Positions 1-5,535 of a DNA stretch of 9,609 nucleotides are shown here, one piece after another. Positions within the stretch are counted from its first letter, which is position 1. Every line of letters starts with the position of its first letter. The DNA comes from Bryobacterales bacterium (GTDB taxonomy: Bacteria; Acidobacteriota; Terriglobia; Bryobacterales; Bryobacteraceae): NCBI GenBank assembly GCA_020853155.1, contig JADYZL010000136.1, forward strand, positions 1-9,609, in the 5' to 3' direction. Under the pieces are notes generated by a model. It saw only the letters and a list, made by a program, of their open reading frames with translations, made no database searches and had not been told where the DNA came from. The translations under genes were made by a program, and so were the position numbers.

Positions 1-950
1 CCGATCGTCGAATCCAGCCAGTCGAAAAGCTTACCGATCACGCGATCGGTTTGGATCGAGATTTCACGAACGCTCGCCGCATCCGGGCCGTCGCGATGGC
101 CGATCGAATCGTTGGCGGAAAAGCTCACCGAGAGCAGGTCCGTAACGCCGCGCTGCCCCATCTTGTAGTGCTCCACTGCGGACTTGGCGAACTCCACTAT
201 CAACTCGCTCGAATAGGGCGTATAGCGAAGCGCTGCATAGTAAGCCGGTCCAAGGGTTGCCGGCACTTTGGTGAAGGGCTGCGCTTCCCCGGCGGCCGTG
301 AAGTCCTTGCCCAGGTAGCGGTCCTGCAGCTTGCGCGCATTGTGGGCTTTCACCCACGCGGGCAGTTCCGGGAAATAGTAGGTGCTGGAGACGAAATCGC
401 CCGTCTGGTTGTCGTACCAGAAGGCGCCATCGGCGGTGTGGCCGGTGGGCATGATGGCGCCGCGATCCTTCAGTGAAATCCCCACCACCACCGGCATCGC
501 CCCGCCGGCCATTTTCATCTGGTCGCCTACCGTGCTCACCAGTAAGCGCCGCGGAGAAGCACCGGGGCTCTTGTTCCCCGCCCCCAGGTCCTTCTCCTTG
601 AAATCGGTGATGCTCTCGACGCTGCGGCCCAACTCCCGGTCATACCAGTCATTGCCGATAATGCCGGAGTTGATCGGGTAAGAGCCCGTCAGCACACCCG
701 CGTGGCCCATGGCGGTAACCGTCGGATAGTGCCCCAGGTGAGCATCCGTGAAATTCGCGCCCTGCGTCAGAAGGCGATGGAATCCGCCGCGATACTGCTG
801 CTGCCAGCGCATCAGATAGTCGTAACGAAGCTGGTCGACCATGATGGTGAGCACCAGCTTCGGCTTGGGCAGCGGCGCGCGCCCCGGAGATGACGGTTGG
901 GCAAAACTGGCGGAAATCAGGAGGAGGAAAAGAGCGGTAATTCGGTACAT
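1..950 (-). CDS. Secreted alkaline phosphatase, PafA type (partial, C-terminus outside window)
   Basis: Read leftwards from ATG at 950-948, this gives 316 codons without a stop up to the window edge. Residues 1-17 form a signal peptide (hydrophobic ITALFLLLISASFA, likely cut after SFA), so the enzyme should act in the periplasm or outside. The remainder is the N-terminal part of an alkaline phosphatase superfamily (type I phosphodiesterase/nucleotide pyrophosphatase) domain. Visible active-site residues are metal ligand D39 in IMVDQLR, nucleophile T79 in HYPTVTAMGHA, N100 in IIGNDWYD, K161 and R163 in LKDRGAI, and metal ligands D281 and H285 in NDSIGH. From memory these match Elizabethkingia PafA T79, N100, K162, R164, D305 and H309, the set that marks phosphate monoesterases rather than diesterases. 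The last metal ligands (second DH pair and C-terminal His) lie outside the window. The gene is divergent from the membrane-protein gene at 1073. Substrate is inferred, not shown. Confidence 0.9.
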   Translation of the reverse strand, partial: MYRITALFLLLISASFAQPSSPGRAPLPKPKLVLTIMVDQLRYDYLMRWQQQYRGGFHRLLTQGANFTDAHLGHYPTVTAMGHAGVLTGSYPINSGIIGNDWYDRELGRSVESITDFKEKDLGAGNKSPGASPRRLLVSTVGDQMKMAGGAMPVVVGISLKDRGAIMPTGHTADGAFWYDNQTGDFVSSTYYFPELPAWVKAHNARKLQDRYLGKDFTAAGEAQPFTKVPATLGPAYYAALRYTPYSSELIVEFAKSAVEHYKMGQRGVTDLLSVSFSANDSIGHRDGPDAASVREISIQTDRVIGKLFDWLDSTI

Positions 951-1017
951 CGTCCGGTATTCTCTCACAGACGTCGAGCGGCGGTTCGAATGGCGTTCTT
1001 CGGGGCCGGTTTGGCCG

Positions 1018-1023
1018 TATACT
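1018..1023 (+). promoter_or_regulatory. Possible -10 element for the gene at 1073
   Basis: TATACT matches the sigma-70 -10 consensus at five of six positions and lies in the divergent gap between the phosphatase and the membrane-protein gene. No good -35 hexamer lies 16-18 bp upstream, so this is weak. A transcript from here would begin near 1030, after the GTG at 1028, which favours ATG 1073 as the start. Confidence 0.25.
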
Positions 1024-1054
1024 GCTAGTGACCGATTCACGTTACCCAGAACCT

Positions 1055-1064
1055 GGGGAGGGGG
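1055..1064 (+). promoter_or_regulatory. Strong purine-rich ribosome binding site deciding the start at 1073
   Basis: GGGGAGGGGG ends 8 nt before ATG 1073. The in-frame GTG at 1028 has no comparable site upstream, so the ATG is preferred and the 15-residue extension is dropped. Confidence 0.6.
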
Positions 1065-1072
1065 AACACACC

Positions 1073-1906
1073 ATGGGCAGCACGCCTCCGTACGCGGGGC
1101 CGCCTTCCGGCGGAGACTTTTCACAGATGAATCAGCAGGGGCCTCCGGGGTACGGCCAACAACCGCTTCCGCCGCCCGCCAAGAAGGGCAAAGTCTGGAT
1201 CTGGGTACTCGGCGGATGCCTGGGGCTATTGCTCCTCGGTGGAGCCGTCACGGCGATCATCGGTTATTTCGCGGTGCAGAAGGCCAAGGAAGTCGCTGGG
1301 GATTTCGAGAACCGTCCGGTGTTCACTGCGGCGAAAGCCCTGGTGATGCTGAATCCGGATATCGAACTGGTCAACGCAGACGAAAATACCCAGCAGATTA
1401 CCGTCCGCGAGAAGTCCACGGGCAAGACCATCACTGTGTCGCTTGAAGATCTCAAGGAAGGGCGAATCTCCTTTAAGGACGAGAAGGGCGAGCAATACAC
1501 TTTGCGTACCGACGGGGAAAACGGCGGAGTCCAGGTGCAGGGTCCGAATGGCCAGCAGGTTTTCAGCGCGCAACCGGGCGGCAACATCGAGTTCCCAGAC
1601 TGGGCGCCCGTTCCGGCGGGCACGTACTCCGGTTCGGCGAAGACATCCACCTCCGAAGGGACCATCTGGGTCATCACCGTGGATACCCCTTCCACCGTTC
1701 CGCAACTGGTGGAACAACTGGAACGGAATGTCACTTCGCAAGGGTTCCGGGTAACCGGCAAGTCGGTGACGACGACGGCGGACGGCTCGGCGCTCATGTT
1801 CAGCGCGGTGAGTGCGGACGAGAAACGGACGATTACGGCAATGGGCGGATCGAAAGCCGGTACAACCCAGACGGAGTTCATCTATAGCGCGCAGGAACGG
1901 CCTTAA
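1073..1906 (+). CDS. Single-pass membrane protein of unknown function with Pro/Gly-rich cytoplasmic tail
   Basis: 277 aa; I do not recognise the family. Residues 1-37 are rich in Pro, Gly and Gln and end in basic AKKGK. Residues 41-68 (starting VWIWVLGGCLGLLLLGG) form one long hydrophobic helix, and the positive residues before it put the N-terminus in the cytoplasm and the rest outside. Residues 108-166 are short alternating strands and turns (ITVREKSTGKTITVSLEDL, then ISFKDEKGEQYTLRTDGENGG), consistent with a small beta-rich repeat domain. Residues 174-272 look like a second alpha/beta domain with the pattern WAPVPAGTYSG, then ITVDTPSTVPQLVEQLERNV and a GFRVTGK strand. This recalls extracytoplasmic domains in which a PVPxG/PVYPG strand precedes a helix, but I cannot name it. 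The start is set by the ribosome site at 1055-1064. It stands alone, with a hairpin 15 nt after the stop, so it is probably monocistronic. Confidence 0.8.
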   Translation: MGSTPPYAGPPSGGDFSQMNQQGPPGYGQQPLPPPAKKGKVWIWVLGGCLGLLLLGGAVTAIIGYFAVQKAKEVAGDFENRPVFTAAKALVMLNPDIELVNADENTQQITVREKSTGKTITVSLEDLKEGRISFKDEKGEQYTLRTDGENGGVQVQGPNGQQVFSAQPGGNIEFPDWAPVPAGTYSGSAKTSTSEGTIWVITVDTPSTVPQLVEQLERNVTSQGFRVTGKSVTTTADGSALMFSAVSADEKRTITAMGGSKAGTTQTEFIYSAQERP

Positions 1907-1920
1907 TTCCCGCAAAATCG

Positions 1921-1960
1921 AGAGGCGGCGCGCACGGTTCCCGCCGGGCGGGCCGCCTCT
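1921..1960 (+). terminator. Hairpin after the membrane-protein gene, probable terminator
   Basis: AGAGGCGGC (1921-1929) pairs perfectly with GCCGCCTCT (1952-1960). The 22-nt loop is GC-rich and can pair further within itself. It begins 15 nt after the stop at 1906. The downstream sequence is only moderately T-rich (TGCCATCTCTT), so intrinsic termination is plausible but not certain. Confidence 0.45.
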
Positions 1961-2014
1961 TGCCATCTCTTGCCGGTGATCGCGCAACTCCCTTTCGCAT
2001 CCTGAACCGGCTGG

Positions 2015-2032
2015 CGTAACGGGAGAGTTACG
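2015..2032. repeat. Short perfect inverted repeat (CGTAAC / GTTACG)
   Basis: CGTAAC at 2015-2020 and GTTACG at 2027-2032 flank GGGAGA. The half-site CGTAA recurs at 2121-2125, opposite TTACG at 2133-2137, so the carboxylase leader holds two dyads with the same CGTAA/TTACG arms. This would fit a dimeric regulator site or a small RNA hairpin. The arms are short enough to be chance. Confidence 0.3.
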
Positions 2033-2072
2033 GCCCATCCATGGCGCCGGAACCCGCGCCCGCTGCAAATAC

Positions 2073-2117
2073 TTGCCCAAATCCGCCTGTTTCTCATACT
2101 ATGAGAGATAGAAACAG
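2073..2117 (+). promoter_or_regulatory. Candidate promoter with overlapping palindromic operator for the carboxyltransferase operon
   Basis: TTGCCC (2073-2078) and TACTAT (2097-2102) are each 4/6 to the sigma-70 boxes, with an 18-bp spacer; CATACT (2095-2100, 16-bp spacer) is an equal alternative. Two nested perfect dyads overlap the -10: a 15-bp palindrome TCTCATA-C-TATGAGA (2092-2106), and 8-bp arms CTGTTTCT (2087-2094) and AGAAACAG (2110-2117). A repressor bound here would cover the -10 and start site, the usual layout for GntR- or TetR-type control. It does not resemble the BirA operator. The regulator is not in the window. Confidence 0.4.
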
Positions 2118-2120
2118 ATA

Positions 2121-2137
2121 CGTAACTCTGAATTACG
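2121..2137. repeat. Second CGTAA/TTACG dyad in the carboxylase leader
   Basis: CGTAA (2121-2125) and TTACG (2133-2137) are separated by 7 nt. It would lie in the 5' leader if transcription starts near 2109, and it ends 16 nt before the GTG start. It could affect initiation or serve as a second regulator half-site pair; the evidence is only the sequence symmetry. Confidence 0.25.
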
Positions 2138-2153
2138 AGCGAGTGAGGCATTT

Positions 2154-3686
2154 GTGGGACGTGTGATCGAAGTAACCGATGTGATTCTGCGGGATGCGCA
2201 CCAGAGCCTGCTGGCGACGCGCATGGCCATGGAAGATATGGTGGGCGCCTGCGAAGACCTCGACGAGGCCGGCTACTGGAGTCTCGAGTGCTGGGGCGGC
2301 GCCACCTACGACGCCTGCATCCGCTACCTCAACGAAGATCCATGGGAGAGGCTGCGCACGTTCCGCAAACTGCTGCCGAAAACCCGCCTTCAGATGCTGC
2401 TGCGCGGCCAGAACATGCTCGGTTACCGCCACTACGAGGATGGCGTCGTGCAGCGATTCGTGGAGAAATCGGCGGAGAACGGCATGGATGTCTTCCGCAT
2501 CTTCGACGCGCTGAACGACATCCGCAATATGACCACGGCGATCAAAGCGGTAAAGGCCACGGGCAAGCACGCACAGGGCAGCATCTGTTACACGCTCAGC
2601 CCGGAGCACACCGTGGAAGATTTTGTCCGCCTTGCCGAAGAGTTGATGCAGCAGGGCGTGGATTCGATCTGCATCAAGGATATGGCCGCCTTGCTCAAGC
2701 CGCAACCGGCCTACGACCTCGTGAAGGGGATTAAGCGCGCCTGCGGCGAGCAGACGCTGGTGCATGTGCACGTCCACGCGACAACCGGGGTCACGTTGGT
2801 CAGCCTGATGAAGGCGATCGAAGCGGGCGCGGACATTGTCGATACCTCGCTGAGCGCGCTGAGCCTCGGTTCCGGCCACAACCCGACGGAGAGCCTGGTC
2901 GAGATGCTCGAAGGCACCGGCTACACAACGAAACTGAACATGGAGCGGGTGATCCGCGCCAATGAGCATTTCGCGAAAGTGCGCCCCAAGTACAAGGAGT
3001 TTCTCACCACCTTTACCGGCGTGGAAACGGCGATTTTTCAGAGCCAGATCCCGGGTGGAATGCTTTCGAACATGGAGAGCCAGCTCAAACAGCAGGGCGC
3101 CGGAGACAAGATGAAGGAAGTGCTGGAGGAAGTGCCCCTGGTACGGAAAGATAGCGGCTATCCTCCCCTAGTTACGCCAACCAGCCAAATCGTCGGCACC
3201 CAGGCGGTCTTTAACGTCTTAATGGGCCGCTACAAAGTCATGACCGGCGAGTTCGCCGATCTGATGCTCGGCTACTACGGAGAAACTGCGGGCGTGAAGA
3301 ACCTCGAAGTGCTCAACCTGGCGGAAACGCATGCCAAGAAGCCGCCCATCAAACAGCGTCCGGCGAATCTGCTCAAGCCGGAGTGGGACCAGTTGCGAAG
3401 CGAGGCCATCGCCATGCCCGGGTGCAACGGCTCGGACGAGGATGTCCTCACCTACGCGATGTTCCCAAAGATCGGGCCCACCTTCTTCGCCGCTCGAAGT
3501 GAAGGGCCGAAATCCGTCGCGAAGGATCCCGTTGCCGCGCCTTCACCCGCGCCCGCGGCGCCGGCGGGCGGCACGGCGCCGCCAGCGGCCATCCCACCGC
3601 TTACCAAGCCGATCACCTATCGCGTCACGCATCGCGGAGCCATCCACATGGTCACCGTGGGGCCGGATGACAGGAGCGGCGCATAG
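2154..3686 (+). CDS. Transcarboxylase 5S-like carboxyltransferase subunit (pyruvate/oxaloacetate carboxyltransferase)
   Basis: 510 aa, close to the 505 aa of the Propionibacterium methylmalonyl-CoA carboxyltransferase 5S subunit, which it resembles over its whole length. This class moves CO2 between carboxybiotin and pyruvate, giving or consuming oxaloacetate. The catalytic TIM barrel opens with LRDAHQSLLATRMAMEDM. Metal ligands are D14, H206 and H208 (VHVHATTGVT), and the lysine that becomes carbamylated is K175 in CIKDMAALLKP. All four sit nine residues earlier than D23, K184, H215 and H217 of 5S. Residues 300-450 carry the conserved helical region (GGMLSNMESQL, DEDVLTYAMFP). A Pro/Ala linker at about 458-485 leads to one strand pattern, ITYRVTHRGAIHMVTV, and then stops. 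There is no biotinyl domain here, unlike OadA; a separate carrier follows at 4214. The start is GTG, with GTGAGG 5 nt upstream. OadA or pyruvate carboxylase subunit B are related alternatives. Confidence 0.92.
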   Translation: MGRVIEVTDVILRDAHQSLLATRMAMEDMVGACEDLDEAGYWSLECWGGATYDACIRYLNEDPWERLRTFRKLLPKTRLQMLLRGQNMLGYRHYEDGVVQRFVEKSAENGMDVFRIFDALNDIRNMTTAIKAVKATGKHAQGSICYTLSPEHTVEDFVRLAEELMQQGVDSICIKDMAALLKPQPAYDLVKGIKRACGEQTLVHVHVHATTGVTLVSLMKAIEAGADIVDTSLSALSLGSGHNPTESLVEMLEGTGYTTKLNMERVIRANEHFAKVRPKYKEFLTTFTGVETAIFQSQIPGGMLSNMESQLKQQGAGDKMKEVLEEVPLVRKDSGYPPLVTPTSQIVGTQAVFNVLMGRYKVMTGEFADLMLGYYGETAGVKNLEVLNLAETHAKKPPIKQRPANLLKPEWDQLRSEAIAMPGCNGSDEDVLTYAMFPKIGPTFFAARSEGPKSVAKDPVAAPSPAPAAPAGGTAPPAAIPPLTKPITYRVTHRGAIHMVTVGPDDRSGA

Positions 3687-3724
3687 AGCAACGGTTGTCG
3701 GCGAAACCGGGGAGCATAAGCACT

Positions 3725-4159
3725 ATGGAAAATTTCGGAATGGGAGAGTTGATCATTCTGCCGCTGATGATGTTCGCGGTGCTAGTCGCGGCGGTTGCAA
3801 TCGTCGTGACCATCGTTTCTTTCTTCTCAAGGCGGCTTCAGCGAAGTTCCGCTGCCGCCATCGAGCAAGCCATGGCGGAGCAGCGAGAGAGCCTCAAGCA
3901 GGAGTTGCGGGCACTGCGCGAGGAAGTGCGGACATTTGCCGTTGCCGCGCCGCCGGTGGCGCCCCAACCTGCCGCGCCGGTCACACATCGAAAAATCAGC
4001 GAAGATCAACTGATGATCCTGGGAGCGGTGCTAGCCTGCCATTTCGGGAAACGGGTGAAGATTCGCAGCGCCCGCGTGATCTCGGTGGGGAGCGGCTCCA
4101 ACGTGTGGAGCCAGCAGGGCCGGGCCGCCGTGCAGGCTTCGCACAGCAGCCTCTATTAG
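3725..4159 (+). CDS. Small OadG/MmdD-like membrane subunit of a biotin-dependent carboxyltransferase
   Basis: 144 aa. Residues 8-34 are one hydrophobic helix (LIILPLMMFAVLVAAVAIVV), followed by basic SRRLQR, which suggests an outside N-terminus and a cytoplasmic body. Residues 41-70 are a charged heptad-like helix (IEQAMAEQRESLKQELRALREEV), then a Pro/Ala linker (73-86). The C-terminal part (90-144) has an ILGAVLACHFGKRVKIRSARVIS segment ending in NVWSQQGRAAVQASH. That arrangement resembles the tail of OadG/MmdD-type subunits of sodium-pump decarboxylases, where a hydrophobic 'xIxAAxAxxxG' helix precedes 'RxIRRV...WxxxGRxxxxxSR'. The match is from memory and partial. The likely role is to anchor or assemble the flanking carboxyltransferase and biotin carrier at the membrane. 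The gene begins 38 nt after the previous stop. ATG 3725 has GGGGAG 10 nt upstream; the TTG at 3695 is less likely. Confidence 0.7.
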   Translation: MENFGMGELIILPLMMFAVLVAAVAIVVTIVSFFSRRLQRSSAAAIEQAMAEQRESLKQELRALREEVRTFAVAAPPVAPQPAAPVTHRKISEDQLMILGAVLACHFGKRVKIRSARVISVGSGSNVWSQQGRAAVQASHSSLY

Positions 4160-4213
4160 CACTGTCTGTATGAGCGCGATTCAAGACCCGGAAGCGCGCG
4201 AAAGGGAATTGCG

Positions 4214-4597
4214 GTGAAACTGAAGATCAAGATTGACGAAGACGTTTACGAAGTGGATGTGGAAATCGAGGAAGGCGGAGCGGAAGTCTCCGCCGGCTCA
4301 CGCTATCCTGTGCGGCCCCCGGCGGCGATCCCATTCGCCCCGGCCGTCGCGCCTCCCTCCCCCGCGCCTCCTCAAGCAGGCGGAGACCACGTTTGCCGCA
4401 GCCCGATCGCCGGCATAGTCGTCCGCATCATCGTCCGCGAAGGGCAGCAGATCAAAGTGAACGATTCCATGATCGTTCTCGAAGCGATGAAGATGGAAAC
4501 CAATATCACCGCTCCGTTCGATGGCGTGGTGAAATCCATCACCGTCGCCCAGGGGCAGGCGGTACAACCGGGTCAGGTGCTGGTCGAATTCGCGTGA
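4214..4597 (+). CDS. Biotin carboxyl carrier protein, transcarboxylase 1.3S-like
   Basis: 127 aa, close to the 123 aa of Propionibacterium 1.3S. The N-terminus MKLKIKIDEDVYEVDVEI mirrors the 1.3S start, the segment known to tether the carrier to its catalytic partners. A Pro/Ala-rich flexible linker covers about 33-57. The biotinyl domain runs from about 60 to 127, with CRSPIAGIV, the biotinylation motif EAMKMET with acceptor K93, and the closing AQGQAVQPGQVLVEF. It carries the carboxyl group between the 5S-like enzyme encoded at 2154 and a second active site not encoded here. The start is GTG with AGGG 7 nt upstream; it begins 54 nt after the OadG-like gene and is surely in the same operon. 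A lipoyl domain is ruled out by the AMKM motif. Confidence 0.93.
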   Translation: MKLKIKIDEDVYEVDVEIEEGGAEVSAGSRYPVRPPAAIPFAPAVAPPSPAPPQAGGDHVCRSPIAGIVVRIIVREGQQIKVNDSMIVLEAMKMETNITAPFDGVVKSITVAQGQAVQPGQVLVEFA

Positions 4598-4619
4598 GCG
4601 CCCCGCGGGCCGGGTCGCA

Positions 4620-4961
4620 TCAAGGAATCTCGAGATCGATCGTGGCGCGCTGCCGTTCGTCGAAGATGGTCAGCAGTTTCGGGCTGCTCTCCCGGTCCTT
4701 GAACTTGGCTTTCAGTTCGTAAGCCACGGACTTCTTGAGGCCCTGGAACATGTAGGCGCCGTTCTCTCGTGTGATGAACGACCGGATCTGGAGCGTCTTC
4801 GTATCCTTCAGTTGCACGATGGCGCCGTTCACCGGGGAACCGCCGCTATCCTTGACCACGCCTTCGACGGCCCGCAGGTTATCGCTCGTTTGCGCGGACG
4901 CCATCCCCGCGCAGACAAGCGCGCCAAGCAGCAGTGTTCCAACCAATTTCCGTTTCGTCAT
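4620..4961 (-). CDS. Small exported protein with carboxypeptidase-regulatory-like domain
   Basis: 113 aa. Residues 1-23 are a clear signal peptide (MTKRK, then LVGTLLLGALVCAGMASA, likely cut before Q24). The mature part is one beta-sandwich of the carboxypeptidase regulatory-like (transthyretin/Cna-B-like) type: AVEGVVKDSGGSPVNGAIVQL, then RSFITRENGAYMFQGL and YELKAKFKDRESSP. The pattern 'G.V.D..G.PV.GA.V.L ... T...G.Y.F.GL' is typical of that fold. Such domains are usually structural or binding modules, and no catalytic residues are expected. It is the third gene of a minus-strand set, 84 nt after the gene at 5046-5531, whose product has the same kind of domain. It converges with the biotin carrier gene, leaving 22 nt between the stops. 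The start has AGGA/GGAT purine sequence upstream. Confidence 0.8.
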   Translation of the reverse strand: MTKRKLVGTLLLGALVCAGMASAQTSDNLRAVEGVVKDSGGSPVNGAIVQLKDTKTLQIRSFITRENGAYMFQGLKKSVAYELKAKFKDRESSPKLLTIFDERQRATIDLEIP

Positions 4962-5000
4962 CGAAGATCCATCCTACCAGCCGTGAGTTTGCCGGGCGCA

Positions 5001-5020
5001 TGCGGGCTCTCGTACCCGCA
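5001..5020 (-). repeat. Intergenic hairpin between the two exported-protein genes
   Basis: TGCGGG (5001-5006) and CCCGCA (5015-5020) form a 6-bp perfect stem with an 8-nt loop in the 84-nt gap. No T run follows on the minus strand, so it is not a clear terminator. It might stabilise mRNA ends. Confidence 0.25.
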
Positions 5021-5045
5021 ATTTCCCGGATCGTGAGCGGGAGAG

Positions 5046-5531
5046 TCACTTCTTCGCGGGCAATTGCAGGAAGATATCCGTTTGGTCTTCTCCTTGTGCA
5101 TGCACCACTTTCGAGACACTCTCGAAGCCCTTGGCCTCCGCTTGCAAGACGTACTTCGCTTCCGTTTTGGGTACGTGGAAGGGATACTCGCCCATGCCGT
5201 TGGTAACCCCTTGCAACGTCTTCCCCTTCCGCGCGTTCCCGTCTTTATCGGCTGGAAGCAGCTTCACGGTAGCGCCCCGAAGCGTACTGCCCAGCTCGGT
5301 GAACGTGGTCACCTTGATGAGCGTATCCGTAACCGGCGGCGGCTCTCCCTTGCCCGCTTTCTTGTCCTTCGCCGAAGCGATTCGAGCATCTGGAAGACCA
5401 AACGTCGCGGCAAGCAGAAACGCACCGGCCGTCAACACCGGGATCGCGCGAAGCCACGCCCGCCGGCCATGATCGCCAACCAAATGGCCGCGCGCGCGGC
5501 TTACGGGTGAAGATGGGAGACTCACCGGCAT
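5046..5531 (-). CDS. Exported or membrane-anchored protein with one beta-sandwich domain, possible Tat signal
   Basis: 161 aa from ATG 5531. The first 22 residues are an unusually long basic/polar n-region, followed by GRRAWLRAI and hydrophobic PVLTAGAFLLAATFGL, ending ARIASA before KDKK (cut near residue 54, or retained as an anchor). RRAWLR fits the twin-arginine pattern RRxxLK fairly well, so Tat export is possible. The mature part (about 85-158) reads IKVTTFTELGSTLRGATVKLLPAD, then VTNGMGEYPFHVP and YVLQAEAKGFESVSKVV, a carboxypeptidase-regulatory/Cna-B-like beta-sandwich like that of the next gene. The start lies 4 nt after the stop of the LysW-like gene, implying coupled translation. 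A longer reading from 5591 would overlap the poly-Glu codons of that gene and gives an artificial Lys/Arg run. Function unknown. Confidence 0.7.
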   Translation of the reverse strand: MPVSLPSSPVSRARGHLVGDHGRRAWLRAIPVLTAGAFLLAATFGLPDARIASAKDKKAGKGEPPPVTDTLIKVTTFTELGSTLRGATVKLLPADKDGNARKGKTLQGVTNGMGEYPFHVPKTEAKYVLQAEAKGFESVSKVVHAQGEDQTDIFLQLPAKK

Positions 5532-5535
5532 CGGG

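Noticed and set aside
1028..1072. GTG 1028 as start of the membrane protein
   Set aside because: No ribosome site upstream, and it lies beside a possible -10; ATG 1073 has GGGGAGGGGG at 8 nt.
1226..2080. 284-codon minus-strand open frame opposite the membrane protein
   Set aside because: Arg/Gly-rich composition typical of a shadow in high-G+C DNA; the plus-strand frame has a strong ribosome site, a membrane helix and domain-like patterns.
2133..2969. 278-codon open frame on the minus strand inside the carboxyltransferase gene
   Set aside because: Antisense shadow of a strongly conserved gene; the translation has no recognisable domain and no ribosome site.
4598..4619. Bidirectional terminator between the converging genes
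   Set aside because: The 22-nt gap is GC-rich but shows only a 4-bp stem or a loopless palindrome and no T run.
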